DNA of 64,000 nt from Flammeovirgaceae bacterium. Its GTDB lineage: Bacteria; Bacteroidota; Bacteroidia; Cytophagales; Cyclobacteriaceae. The DNA is taken from positions 1 to 64,000 of the forward strand of contig JAIYCV010000022.1 of NCBI GenBank assembly GCA_027487845.1, written 5' to 3'. Position numbers and translations under genes: made by a program. Below, one piece after another: positions 54,308-63,948 of the stretch. Every line of letters starts with the position of its first letter. Position 1 is the first letter of the stretch. A model generated the notes under the pieces. It was not told where the DNA came from. It saw only the letters and a list, made by a program, of their open reading frames with translations, and ran no database searches.

Positions 54308-54826
54308 ATGATTGATATACGCCCGATTCAATTTTCAGAATTAGAAACCCTTCGTAAAATTGCCATCGACACCTATTGGGATACCTTTGCAGATTCAACC
54401 ACATTGGAGAACAATCAGAAATTTGTTGATGAAGCATATACGCTCAAGCAATTTGCTAAAGAACTCGAAGAACCCAATACGCAGTATTATATGGCTTGGG
54501 AAGGTGACCAGGCCGCAGGTTATATGCGGTTGCGATTAAGTAATGAAGTAGAGCAGGAGTTAGGCTCTAATACAATTGAACTACAGCGCTTATATGTGCA
54601 TACACATTTTCAAGGCAAGAAGATTGGCGTAAAGCTAATCGAACTAGCACTTGATTATGCGCTAGAACATAAGTTTGAATGGATTTGGCTTGGCGTCTGG
54701 GAATTTAATTACAGAGCCCAAGCATTCTACAAAAAATTTGGTTTCGAAAGGTTTGGCGAGCATGTGTTTCAGGTGGGCGATGATCCGCAAATTGATTGGT
54801 TATTACGAAAAAAGTTAATTCATTAA
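54308..54826 (+). CDS. GNAT-family N-acetyltransferase
   Basis: The 172-residue protein has the GNAT fold: MIDIRPIQFSELETLRKIA at the start, LQRLYVHTHFQGKKIGVKLI (acetyl-CoA binding R/Q-x-x-G-x-G/K loop), and WIWLGVWEFNYRAQAFYKKF. It acetylates an amine, possibly a polyamine or a protein N-terminus; the substrate is not clear. It ends two bases before the HerA-like gene. Confidence 0.88.
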   Translation: MIDIRPIQFSELETLRKIAIDTYWDTFADSTTLENNQKFVDEAYTLKQFAKELEEPNTQYYMAWEGDQAAGYMRLRLSNEVEQELGSNTIELQRLYVHTHFQGKKIGVKLIELALDYALEHKFEWIWLGVWEFNYRAQAFYKKFGFERFGEHVFQVGDDPQIDWLLRKKLIH

Positions 54827-54828
54827 CA

Positions 54829-56379
54829 ATGTCAAAAGAAAAATTTGTTTCCGCTATTAACGCTTCCTACTCGCCCAAAGGTGCATCGATTTATTTGGGA
54901 GCTGGTGTGTTGGATGGCGAAATAATTGCTTCCGCAAAAGTTAACCTGCCCTTGCGGATGATGAACCGGCATGGACTGGTTACTGGCGCTACCGGATCAG
55001 GTAAGACAAGAACATTGCAGTTATTGGCTGAGCAGCTTTCGGCAGCTGGCGTTTCTGTATTTATGCCCGACATGAAGGGCGATATTTCAGGTATGGCTAA
55101 ACCTGCAATTGTAAATGAGAAGTTGACCGAACGATCAATGTTTCTTGAATACACTTATGATCCCTCCGGTTTCCCAATTGAACTGTACTCGCTAAGCGGA
55201 AAGTTGGGCGCGCAGATGCGTGCAACCGTGACTGAATTCGGGCCTGTTTTGTTGTCCAAGATATTAGAGTTGAATGAAGTTCAGCGTGGGGTGTTGATGG
55301 TGTTGTTCAAATATGCGGACGACAAGAAGTTGCCCATGGTTGACCTCAACGACTTAAAAAAGGTTCTTAACTATTTATCGGAAGGAGAAGGTGCGAAGGA
55401 GATTAAAGAAGCTTACGGAAAAATATCTTCGTCAACTTCCGGAACCATTCTAAGAAAAATAGTTGCACTGGAGCAGCAAGGTGTTAACCAGATTTTCGGT
55501 GAGACCTCCTTTGATATTGATGACCTGTTTGAAAAAGTGGATGGCCGAGGCGTAATAAGTCTTTTGAATGTATCCGATGTGCAAGGTCAGCCAGTGGTAT
55601 TCTCAACATTTATGCTTTCGTTGTTGGCAGAACTGTATCAAAAGCTACCGGAAGCAGGCGATCTTGATAAACCAAAATTGGTGTTTTTTTTAGACGAAGC
55701 GCACTTGCTTTTCAAGGATGCACCCAAAGCATTTATGGATCAGATTGAGCAAGTAATTAGGTTGATCAGATCAAAAGGCGTGGGAATTTTCTTCTGCACC
55801 CAGGTTACTACCGATGTGCCAGGTTCTATCTTGAGCCAGTTGGGAAATCGGGTTCACCACGTTATCAGGGCATTTACGCCAAACGATGTAAAAGATTTGA
55901 AGGAAACGGTAAAGACTTTCCCACACTCAGAATTTTATGATTTGGAAAAGCAGTTTACGCAGTTGGGAATTGGCCAGGCGTTTATCACGGTGCTTAATGA
56001 AAAGGGAATTCCAACGGAGACAGTAGTTACACATCTTGCGCCACCCGCATCAATCATGGGTCCGTTAACTCAAGACGAGTACCAGCAACAACTTGAAAGT
56101 TCTGACTTAAATAAAAAATATAAACAAACAGTTGATCCACGAAGTGCGTTTGAAATATTAAACGAGCGCATTGCCGAAACCGTGGCTACAGAGCAGAAGC
56201 AGGAGGAGGTTTCAATTCAAGATTCGGCTAAGCCATCTTCCCGTAAGGAAAAGAGTACTTTTGAAGAGATTATGGCATCGCCCATCACCAAGCAGGTTGG
56301 AAAGGAAATTGTGAGGGGCGTCTTCGGAATGTTGTTTGGCGCTACACCTAGAAGATCAACAGCGCGTAGACGGTATTAA
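54829..56379 (+). CDS. HerA-like ATPase, DUF853 family
   Basis: From the ATG at 54829 the protein has 516 residues; an upstream extension overlapping the GNAT gene is rejected. It has Walker A GATGSGKT, the following PDMKGDISGMA signature of DUF853, Walker B KLVFFLDEAHLLF and the arginine-finger region RLIRSKGVGIFFCTQ. A charged tail ends in RRSTARRRY. The family is related to HerA/FtsK DNA motors, but its cellular role is not settled. It follows GNAT with a two-base gap. Confidence 0.88.
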   Translation: MSKEKFVSAINASYSPKGASIYLGAGVLDGEIIASAKVNLPLRMMNRHGLVTGATGSGKTRTLQLLAEQLSAAGVSVFMPDMKGDISGMAKPAIVNEKLTERSMFLEYTYDPSGFPIELYSLSGKLGAQMRATVTEFGPVLLSKILELNEVQRGVLMVLFKYADDKKLPMVDLNDLKKVLNYLSEGEGAKEIKEAYGKISSSTSGTILRKIVALEQQGVNQIFGETSFDIDDLFEKVDGRGVISLLNVSDVQGQPVVFSTFMLSLLAELYQKLPEAGDLDKPKLVFFLDEAHLLFKDAPKAFMDQIEQVIRLIRSKGVGIFFCTQVTTDVPGSILSQLGNRVHHVIRAFTPNDVKDLKETVKTFPHSEFYDLEKQFTQLGIGQAFITVLNEKGIPTETVVTHLAPPASIMGPLTQDEYQQQLESSDLNKKYKQTVDPRSAFEILNERIAETVATEQKQEEVSIQDSAKPSSRKEKSTFEEIMASPITKQVGKEIVRGVFGMLFGATPRRSTARRRY

Positions 56380-56398
56380 GGCAGAATTTTTTGGTTGG

Positions 56399-57298
56399 CT
56401 ACTTGGCATTATTCATCAAGTATTTCTTAGGGGTAATGCCAAATTTCTTTTTGAAGGCTGCAATGAAATGGCTGGGATTAGAATATCCAATCTGATATGC
56501 TACTTCATTTACCTGCAGTTTAGCGGCATCCAATAAAACACGAGCGTGATCGAGTCGGTGGCTCAACAAGAATCCAAAAACCGTGTCACCGTAAATTTCT
56601 TTGAATCCCACTTTCAATTGATATTCATTTAAGCCAGAAGCTTTCGCAAGCTCTTTTAAGCTGGGAGGCGTTTCAATGTTTTTAAGGAGATGGCCTTTTG
56701 CAAATTTTATTTTTCTTACCGTTTCCTCATCGTTTAAAAAAGGGCAGCTTTCGGTGTCGGGCTTTTTATCTGAAAAATAAAGGCTCAATAACTCCAATAC
56801 TTTGCCCTGATAATATATTTTCTCGGCTGATTCGCTCAAATGCACATTGAACAATTGGTTGAGCACTAAGTGTAAACTTGAAGGTATTTCGCGCTCATCA
56901 TAAAATTTTCGATTCGCATTTTCACCAGTCAGAAAGGGAAGCCCATCATGCAAAAAAAGTTTGTGTAGGCTATCCAACGAAATGGTAAGCAGCGCCATAC
57001 GCGAATTAGGTGCCAAATTCAATTGAAACGGTGTATCCTTTTCGGGATTATAAAAAAAGTAATTCCGTTGCTTTTGAATCTCGCGACTATAATGCGGACT
57101 AAATTCAAAAATGGCACTTCCATCTAGGCAAAAGTAAAAGTGGATGATACTTTTTCGGATCGAACTCGCAAAAGTCAACACAGTTTCCCCAGAATTTTCT
57201 GCCGTCATGAGCGATAAGTCTTCCTTTTCGAGCAATACCCTAAAGCTACTAACTTGGGTATTTTTTACTTCAACCGTGTTATCAATGATTCCTTCCAT
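56399..57298 (-). CDS. AraC-family transcriptional regulator
   Basis: The 299-residue regulator has an N-terminal cupin-like sensing domain and two C-terminal helix-turn-helix units (SLKELAKASGLNEYQLKVGF and VNEVAYQIGYSNPSHFIAAF) with the FKKKFGITPKKYL family end. It is divergent from the TonB-dependent receptor gene across 163 bases. This layout resembles siderophore or heme regulators of the PchR/YbtA type, so it probably activates the heme-uptake genes, perhaps with the substrate as signal. Confidence 0.9.
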   Translation of the reverse strand: MEGIIDNTVEVKNTQVSSFRVLLEKEDLSLMTAENSGETVLTFASSIRKSIIHFYFCLDGSAIFEFSPHYSREIQKQRNYFFYNPEKDTPFQLNLAPNSRMALLTISLDSLHKLFLHDGLPFLTGENANRKFYDEREIPSSLHLVLNQLFNVHLSESAEKIYYQGKVLELLSLYFSDKKPDTESCPFLNDEETVRKIKFAKGHLLKNIETPPSLKELAKASGLNEYQLKVGFKEIYGDTVFGFLLSHRLDHARVLLDAAKLQVNEVAYQIGYSNPSHFIAAFKKKFGITPKKYLMNNAK

Positions 57299-57461
57299 AA
57301 ATTAAAATGACATTTATCATCCTTTAAAATAACCCAAATACGAATAATTAGTTCAAAACTACCAAAATATAATGTTCAAGAATTCATTTTTTTGAATGCG
57401 GTATTAATTATCCCTTTTTAGGTATTTATTGAAAGGAAGCTGCCCAATCTTTGCGACCTGA
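57299..57461. promoter_or_regulatory. Divergent control region of the araC and heme-receptor genes
   Basis: This 163-base AT-rich segment holds the promoters of both genes. AATCTTTG at 57446-57453 is a one-mismatch -7 element for the receptor, nine bases before its ATG. GAATTCATTTTTTTGAATGC (57379-57398) contains an ATTCA/TGAAT inverted pair that could be a regulator site. No Fur-box-like 19-mer is evident. Confidence 0.45.
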
Positions 57462-59636
57462 ATGAGAAATACCTTCGCACGTTATGGATTGGCAGTTTTG
57501 CTTCTTTGTTGGCCAAAGATTTTCTCCTTTGCACAATCCACCAAACCAGACTCGATAAAAACTGAGCAGTTGGAGGAAGTTGTGGTAACCGCCACCCGAA
57601 ATGAGCGGACAATGGGCGCCTTGCCAATGCCCGTTACACTAATTTCAAAAGCACAAATTAAAACGATGGGTTCGTTGCGGTTAAATGATGTGTTGACCGA
57701 GCAGACAGGGCTGGTGGTAGTGCCTCAAGTAAATGGTCTTGGCAACGGCATACAAATGCAAGGATTTAACCCGGATTACACATTGATTTTAATGGATGGC
57801 GAACCCATTATTGGGCGATATACAGGTTCTCTTGAGCTCAGTAGGTTAACCGTAGGTAATATCAAGCAAATTGAAATTGTAAAGGGGCCATCTTCCAGTT
57901 TGTATGGATCGGACGCGCTGGCGGGTGTGATTAATATCATTACAGAACGGCCTTCTGGAAAGAAAGGTAGTTTCTCTTCGCGTTACGGAACAAACAAAAC
58001 ACTTGATCTTACGGGTGACCTAAGTTTGGCTAATGATAAAGTCGGCTTTTATGCATTTGCTAATCGCTACAGTACTGATGGATTTGACCTTTCGCCCGAG
58101 AACTTCGGCAAAACAGTTTCTCCATTTGTAAATTATACATTCGGAACAAAAGTTACTTTTAAAGTCATCAATTCCCTCGATGTCTCCTTGGCAGGGCGAC
58201 TATTTAATGAAGTTCAGGATTATAATTATGATGTCTCCTCCAATGGAAAATCTACACGTTCTGTGGGAGATGGCCGCGTGAAAGATTGGAATTTTAATCC
58301 CGTTCTGACCTACCGATTGTCTTCCCGCGCTAAAGCAACGGCCCGATTATATACCACTCGTTACGCGACCAATTCCATTTATACATTACTTAAAACTTCT
58401 GGGGCCGATAGCACCTCTACAATCGATAGCTTTACGCAAACATTTACCCGACCAGAAGTAAATTTCGAATATTTTTTCAATGAAAAACATTTTTCCACAA
58501 TAGGTGCTGGTCAAACCCTTGAATCCGTTTCTACCCCTCGTTATGGGGACGAAAAGAAAAATCAACAGACCTTGTATGGTTTCGTTCAACACGAGTGGTT
58601 GCCAATAAAGGAGCTTACATTAATTGGTGGTGTTCGTTTCGACAAGAATACGATTTATGGAAGCCAACTAAGCCCCAAGTTTTCTGCCCGCTTTCGACTC
58701 AATGACATAATCTCTTTAAAAGGTTCGTTTGGTGTTGGTTTTAAGTCCCCTGATTTTAGGCAGCTCTATTTAAATTTTTTCAACCAAGCGGGAGGAGGTT
58801 ATAGTGTGTTGGGTTCAGAAGTGGTGAAGGAAAAATTAAGCCAATTCGAAGCACTTGGTCAGATACGGTCGTATTTGTTTGATCCAGCTCTTATCGGTAA
58901 ACTAAATGCAGAAACCTCTACTGCTATCAATCTCGGCTTACATGCAGATTTTTCCAAAAAATTAAAGATGGATTTTAATCTATTTAGGAACGATGTGAAT
59001 AACCTAATTGAATATCAAATAGTAGCATTAACAACTTCTAATCAAAATATCTACAGTTATCGCAATATTAAACAGGCCGTGATGCAAGGCTTGGAAGCTA
59101 ATTTTGTTTTTGCTTATAACCACAAATTCTCATCGTCTGTTGGCTATCAATTGCTTTTTGCAAAAGACAAAAATGTCGATGAATTAATTGACAAAGGAGA
59201 AATTTTTTGGCGTGACCCAGTCACGTTGGTTACCCAGCGACTAAAGTCAAGTGAATATTTTGGCCTTTATAATCGTTCTCGCCATTTAGGTAATTTCAAG
59301 ATAATGTACCACAACAAGGAACAAGGAATTGAAGGCAGTATTCGTGTAATTTATCGCGGTAAGTTTGGACTAGGTGGAATTGACGGAAACATACAAGGAG
59401 AAACAGTTCCGCCATCCGACAGGAATGGAAATGGAATACAAGATAGCTACGATAGTTTTGTGAAAGGCTATGCGTTAGTAAATGTTTCGCTAGCGAAGCA
59501 GCTCAGGCAACTTAGAGTTCAAGGAGGAATAGATAATTTGTTCAATTATACCGACCCAGTGAATATTTCTAACCTTCAGGGAAGAATTCTATATCTAAGT
59601 TTAAATGTCAAATTCGTAAAATCAACTAATAATTAA
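57462..59636 (+). CDS. TonB-dependent outer-membrane receptor, probable heme receptor (HmuR-like)
   Basis: The 724-residue protein has a signal peptide (to FSFAQ), a TonB-box-like EEVVVTATR (38-46) and a plug domain with PSSSLYGSDALAGVINI. A 22-strand barrel follows, ending LYLSLNVKFVKSTNN. The receptor pulls its ligand through the outer membrane with TonB energy. The gene five bases downstream encodes a HmuY-like lipoprotein, and an AraC regulator is divergent, which together suggest heme as ligand. The conserved heme-receptor histidines were not verified. Confidence 0.88.
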   Translation: MRNTFARYGLAVLLLCWPKIFSFAQSTKPDSIKTEQLEEVVVTATRNERTMGALPMPVTLISKAQIKTMGSLRLNDVLTEQTGLVVVPQVNGLGNGIQMQGFNPDYTLILMDGEPIIGRYTGSLELSRLTVGNIKQIEIVKGPSSSLYGSDALAGVINIITERPSGKKGSFSSRYGTNKTLDLTGDLSLANDKVGFYAFANRYSTDGFDLSPENFGKTVSPFVNYTFGTKVTFKVINSLDVSLAGRLFNEVQDYNYDVSSNGKSTRSVGDGRVKDWNFNPVLTYRLSSRAKATARLYTTRYATNSIYTLLKTSGADSTSTIDSFTQTFTRPEVNFEYFFNEKHFSTIGAGQTLESVSTPRYGDEKKNQQTLYGFVQHEWLPIKELTLIGGVRFDKNTIYGSQLSPKFSARFRLNDIISLKGSFGVGFKSPDFRQLYLNFFNQAGGGYSVLGSEVVKEKLSQFEALGQIRSYLFDPALIGKLNAETSTAINLGLHADFSKKLKMDFNLFRNDVNNLIEYQIVALTTSNQNIYSYRNIKQAVMQGLEANFVFAYNHKFSSSVGYQLLFAKDKNVDELIDKGEIFWRDPVTLVTQRLKSSEYFGLYNRSRHLGNFKIMYHNKEQGIEGSIRVIYRGKFGLGGIDGNIQGETVPPSDRNGNGIQDSYDSFVKGYALVNVSLAKQLRQLRVQGGIDNLFNYTDPVNISNLQGRILYLSLNVKFVKSTNN

Positions 59637-59641
59637 TCTAT

Positions 59642-60325
59642 ATGAAAATGTTCAGAACGCTACTATTCCTTTCTTTAATTTCTCTTTTGACACTTTCTGG
59701 TTGTGGGGATGATACGCCAGTAAATAGCACCGTGGTGGCTGCAACCTACAAAGACCTTAATGCTGACTATGCGCCATTGGTGCTAAACCCAGCTGGCCCT
59801 CCAACTCGGCCAGCCCAAAAAAATAAATACACCTTTTTCAATTTCGCCACAGGAGCAATAATTGCCAATACCGACAGCGCAACAACGAAGTGGGATATTG
59901 GGTTTCGCTCCACTTCCATTATTTTTAATAGCGGTACAAGTGGCCCAGGTGCCGCAGGCGTAATTGTTCAGAAAGACATTTTTGATGGTGTTACAGTGGC
60001 ACCTACTGCTGGTTATACAACAGACAACTATAACAAGGTTACCAAGACTGGAACGTTTGCCATCTCCACTTCGCCTTTTGTAGATGGGGTTACTACCACC
60101 ACCAATAACTGGTGGCTCAATTCTGGTACGAGTACCTCTACTATTATCACACCTATTGCGGGTCGCGTTTTTCTTATCAAAACTGCTGATGGGAAATATG
60201 CAAAAATGGAAATCTTGAGCTATTACAAGGGCGCACCTGCTGTAGTTAATAACCTAACTGATTTGGATCGCTATTACACGTTCCGTTATGTTTATCAAGG
60301 TGACGGAACTACCAAATTGAATTAG
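59642..60325 (+). CDS. HmuY-like heme-binding lipoprotein
   Basis: The 227-residue product is a lipoprotein (lipobox LSGC, Cys21). It has HmuY-family markers: KYTFFNFATGAI, then TTKWDIGFRSTSIIFNSGTS and GPGAAGVIVQ, and the end DLDRYYTFRYVYQGDG. HmuY captures heme at the cell surface and hands it to HmuR. It starts five bases after the receptor gene, so the two are coexpressed. The Porphyromonas heme-ligand histidines cannot be assigned from this sequence alone; other members use Met. Confidence 0.88.
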   Translation: MKMFRTLLFLSLISLLTLSGCGDDTPVNSTVVAATYKDLNADYAPLVLNPAGPPTRPAQKNKYTFFNFATGAIIANTDSATTKWDIGFRSTSIIFNSGTSGPGAAGVIVQKDIFDGVTVAPTAGYTTDNYNKVTKTGTFAISTSPFVDGVTTTTNNWWLNSGTSTSTIITPIAGRVFLIKTADGKYAKMEILSYYKGAPAVVNNLTDLDRYYTFRYVYQGDGTTKLN

Positions 60326-60422
60326 CTGTTGGTTTTCGAGGGATAGACCATGTAGACATAGTCTATCTGCATTTTGTAAGCACATCATACTGTTTCTATG
60401 TACTACTCTTTAACATACTCCT

Positions 60423-60992
60423 ATGGCAAAGGCGCACAAAAATGAATTGTCAACATCTCAGTCTGATGGTTTAATTGAGATACTAAAAATCCGTTTTGAG
60501 AAGAACATGAACCGACACAAAAGCATTGAATGGGCTAATGTGCAAACCAGGCTTGAAGCTAACTCAACAAAACTTTGGTCGCTCAATGAAATGGAACAAA
60601 CGGGAGGCGAACCGGATGTTATTGGATATGATAAAAAAACAGGAGAGTACGTTTTTTATGATTGTGCCGCTGAAAGCCCAGCGGGGCGAAGAAGCTTTTG
60701 TTATGATAGCGAAGCACTAGCATCGCGGAAAGAAAATAAGCCAAAAGACAGTGCCACCGGGGCAGCATCTACTATGGGAGTCGATATGCTTGACGAGGAG
60801 CAATACAAAGCCTTACAGAAATTTGGCCCTTTTGATTCTAAAACATCCAGTTGGTTAAAAACCCCCGATGAAATCAGAAAATTGGGTGGTGCCATCTTTG
60901 CTGATTTTCGGTATGGTAATGTTTTTGTCTATCACAATGGTGCTGAATCATATTATGCTGCCAGAGGGTTTCGCGCCTCGCTAAAGATTTAG
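60423..60992 (+). CDS. DUF4256 family protein
   Basis: The 189-residue soluble protein has the family pattern: LIEILKIRFEKNMNRHKSI, then LWSLNEMEQTGGEPDVIGYD, YVFYDCAAESPAGRRSFCYD and GGAIFADFRYGNVFVYHNGA. It corresponds to almost the whole of the domain. The function is unknown. It stands as a single gene, 97 bases after the HmuY-like gene. Confidence 0.88.
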   Translation: MAKAHKNELSTSQSDGLIEILKIRFEKNMNRHKSIEWANVQTRLEANSTKLWSLNEMEQTGGEPDVIGYDKKTGEYVFYDCAAESPAGRRSFCYDSEALASRKENKPKDSATGAASTMGVDMLDEEQYKALQKFGPFDSKTSSWLKTPDEIRKLGGAIFADFRYGNVFVYHNGAESYYAARGFRASLKI

Positions 60993-61075
60993 CCAACAAT
61001 TGAAGCCATCAACTAAAGTGCAAAAATTGGTGAACGATGCCGCAAGCTGAAACTAGCAACACGCGCTAGATTAGC

Positions 61076-62980
61076 CTACACGACTTTGTGTAATACCCAA
61101 AACGCATCGTACATAATCTCGTTGTTGTCAACCATCTCACGAAGTACCTCAACAAAAAGTTCACTGTCTTCTGGTGACACTGCCTTCTCTAGTTCATCAG
61201 CAGGCATTGGTTTTTCAAGCAGATATAAAATCTGGCTTCGATAATCTTCTAATGCGGCTAAATTGTCTTTCTTCCTTTTATCTATACAAACATCACAAAC
61301 ATGACAGATTGCAAATGTATCTTCATCAAAGTAATTCTGAATGAGTTGCATGCGGCACTGATGTGTTTGTTCAGCATACTGTATCACCGCTTCCATCTTA
61401 CTAAGGTTTAATTGCCTCCGTTCTTCCATCTTTTTACTATCTATGGGCAGGTAATGCGCATCTTGCCGCGGTAACAAGTAAGTAATTTGGGGCATTTCTG
61501 ATGCTGGCTCATAATCAATCAACTGTAGTTTACGAAGATGATGAAGATTAGTAATTACCTCGTTAACGTCTACATTTAACGCTTTAGCAAGTTGCTTCTC
61601 TGAAATAACAGTAAATTCGAAATGAATGGAGGTACCATACATTCTCAGCAATGATTTGACAAGTGGATCAAATTTTTCATTTGCAACTTGAAACTCATAC
61701 AATTTTGTCTTTTCTACCAGCACATTTAACTTGCTAGGCCTATAAAAACCTTCATTTAACTCAATCAACCCGGCTTCGGCAAGCCTTTTCAAAGCAGGGA
61801 ATACTGACAAAGGTTTATAATTAAAACGCTTACTAAATTCCTCCAAATTGAAATTATAACTTTCGCCTTTGCTACCTCCCACTGCTAATTGAAAATAATT
61901 GGCTAGTGACTGATAGATCTTCTTCAAGAAGTCCAAAGTAGGCTGTGCTTGCAATACATTTTTACGCAGATTGAGACCATCCTGCTCATGATAAATAATA
62001 ACGGCAAATGACTTCGCTCCATCACGACCCGCCCGTCCCGCCTCTTGATAGTAGGATTCGAGGTTCTCGGGCAAATCCATGTGAACTACAACACGTACAT
62101 CTTGTTTGTTTATACCCATGCCAAAGGCATTGGTAGCTACTACCACACGCACTTTGTTAGTTATCCACTCTTCTTGTCGTAGTTTTCTATCACTATAAGT
62201 TAAACCAGCATGGTAAAATGTACTTTTGATTTTATTCTTTAATAAAACAGCGGCTAACTCTTTTGTCCCCTTGCGCGAACGCACATAAACAATCGCAGAG
62301 CCCTTGACTTTGGCTAGTATTTCAAGCAATTTCCTTTCTTTATTTTCCGATCTTCTCACTACGAAAGAAATATTCTGGCGTGCCACGCTTTTTCGAAATA
62401 GCGCTGGATTTTTTAGGTTCAACCTAGTAACAATATCTTCCTGAACTAATTTTGTTGCCGAAGCTGTAAGTGCAATAAAGGGAACGGAAGGTATTATTTC
62501 CCGCAGCTCAGCAATTTGCAGGTAAGGCGGTCTAAAGTCGTAGCCCCATTGCGAGATGCAATGCGCTTCGTCCACAGCAACTAGACAAACCTTCATGCGC
62601 TTCAGTCGTTCCTGAAAAAGTTCGGTCAATAATCGCTCTGGTGAGAGGTATAAGAATTTTATTTTCCCATAGATACAATTGTCCAACGCGATATCAAGCT
62701 CGCGATAGCTCATGCCAGAGTGAATTGCAATAGCGGCTATTCCCCGCTTTTTAAGTTCATCAACTTGATCCTCCATTAACGCAATGAGCGGTGTAACAAC
62801 AATACATAGCCCTTCCGAAAGGAGCGCAGGAACCTGAAAACAAATTGACTTGCCGCCCCCCGTTGGAATAATTGCTAATGAATCCTTCCCTGCCAACACC
62901 GCATCAATAATGGATGATTGTGGCTCTCGAAATTGATCGTGATGCCAATATTGTTTAAGTACTGATAAAGCTGTATTCAC
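61076..62980 (-). CDS. recQ: RecQ-type ATP-dependent DNA helicase
   Basis: The 634-residue helicase starts at a GTG (62980). It has Walker A IPTGGGKS (38-45), the DEAH box (137-140), the aromatic loop region, and motif VI YYQEAGRAGRDG. The zinc-binding Cys cluster (CRMQLIQNYF ... CHVCDVC) is unusually near the C-terminus (about 556-585) because an RQC/winged-helix-like region precedes it. No HRDC domain is seen. It unwinds DNA in recombination repair. A longer N-terminal form is not available in frame. Confidence 0.92.
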   Translation of the reverse strand: MNTALSVLKQYWHHDQFREPQSSIIDAVLAGKDSLAIIPTGGGKSICFQVPALLSEGLCIVVTPLIALMEDQVDELKKRGIAAIAIHSGMSYRELDIALDNCIYGKIKFLYLSPERLLTELFQERLKRMKVCLVAVDEAHCISQWGYDFRPPYLQIAELREIIPSVPFIALTASATKLVQEDIVTRLNLKNPALFRKSVARQNISFVVRRSENKERKLLEILAKVKGSAIVYVRSRKGTKELAAVLLKNKIKSTFYHAGLTYSDRKLRQEEWITNKVRVVVATNAFGMGINKQDVRVVVHMDLPENLESYYQEAGRAGRDGAKSFAVIIYHEQDGLNLRKNVLQAQPTLDFLKKIYQSLANYFQLAVGGSKGESYNFNLEEFSKRFNYKPLSVFPALKRLAEAGLIELNEGFYRPSKLNVLVEKTKLYEFQVANEKFDPLVKSLLRMYGTSIHFEFTVISEKQLAKALNVDVNEVITNLHHLRKLQLIDYEPASEMPQITYLLPRQDAHYLPIDSKKMEERRQLNLSKMEAVIQYAEQTHQCRMQLIQNYFDEDTFAICHVCDVCIDKRKKDNLAALEDYRSQILYLLEKPMPADELEKAVSPEDSELFVEVLREMVDNNEIMYDAFWVLHKVV

Positions 62981-63087
62981 TCTCTAAAATAACAAAAAAT
63001 TACCTGATCTAGCTTTTAGAGAAATAAATGATTAATCGGTTCGATCTCAGACCAGTGGAGTTTATAAATTAGCAAAATTCGAAAAAG

Positions 63088-63948
63088 CTACTTTGCCATT
63101 GATTTTAATAATTTCAAGCCAGTTAAACCAAGATGCGTAGTGAGGATATTTTTGTATTGAGGTGAATTGGTATATCCTCCGTTTGCTTTAAAGAACTCAT
63201 CGAGCATAGGAAACCAATCGCTGTTCAAGGGCATAATAAAACCAAACTGCTCAGCGGCAATGTCTCCTACTGGATGTCGTTTCAACGATTTGCGCTCTTT
63301 CATGGCCTCTAAATAGAATGCTACGTCCAAATAAGCGAAGCCATTAGGTTCACTTGTTATCTTCTCAAAGGTTTCTTGACTTGTAGCTAACAGATTGATC
63401 TTCATATCAGGAAAATATTTTCGCTTCAAATCGTCAATTCTTTTTTCATTGAGCGTCCCTTTTGCCGTAAATGCTGTCAAATTACCAAACGTTTTTGGCA
63501 GATCTTCTAACTTTAATAACGTAGGAACGTTAGGTTGAGAAATAAGAATGGCAAAGTTATTTATGAAGGGAGGACTGAATTTAACTTCCTTCTTACGATC
63601 GTCTGTTATTGTTATGTTTCCCAATCCAAAAACGCCTTCTGACGAATTTTTAACCTTCTCATACATTCCTCTGAAGTTGGTTCCATCGCCAACTAATTTC
63701 ACCTCCACGTCTACTTTTTTCGTTTCATTTATGTATCTAACAAAATCATTGATAATGTCGATGCAAATACCCGTTACCTTTCCACTCTGATCTTTATAAA
63801 TAAAGCCAGGGGTTTCAACATACGCTACGGTTATAGTCCCTTTGCCTTGGCTCTTAACTGAACTCCAAGAATCACCGCTATAATTTTGAGCAATAGAAAA
63901 TGTGATTGTGAGAACGAGAAGGATGGGTAGAAGGAGTGCATTTTTCAT
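63088..63948 (-). CDS. Periplasmic solute-binding protein, family 3 (amino-acid type)
   Basis: The 286-residue product has a signal peptide (MKNALLLPILLVLTITFSIAQ) and the SBP_bac_3 pattern: TITVAYVETPGFIYKDQSGK, then GICIDIINDFVRYINET, VFGLGNITITDDRKKEVKFS and a late GFIMPLNSDW. Such proteins bind amino acids or act as sensor domains for lytic transglycosylases. No ABC permease gene is nearby, so its partner is unknown. It is complete in the window; 52 bases follow to the edge. Confidence 0.85.
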   Translation of the reverse strand: MKNALLLPILLVLTITFSIAQNYSGDSWSSVKSQGKGTITVAYVETPGFIYKDQSGKVTGICIDIINDFVRYINETKKVDVEVKLVGDGTNFRGMYEKVKNSSEGVFGLGNITITDDRKKEVKFSPPFINNFAILISQPNVPTLLKLEDLPKTFGNLTAFTAKGTLNEKRIDDLKRKYFPDMKINLLATSQETFEKITSEPNGFAYLDVAFYLEAMKERKSLKRHPVGDIAAEQFGFIMPLNSDWFPMLDEFFKANGGYTNSPQYKNILTTHLGLTGLKLLKSMAK

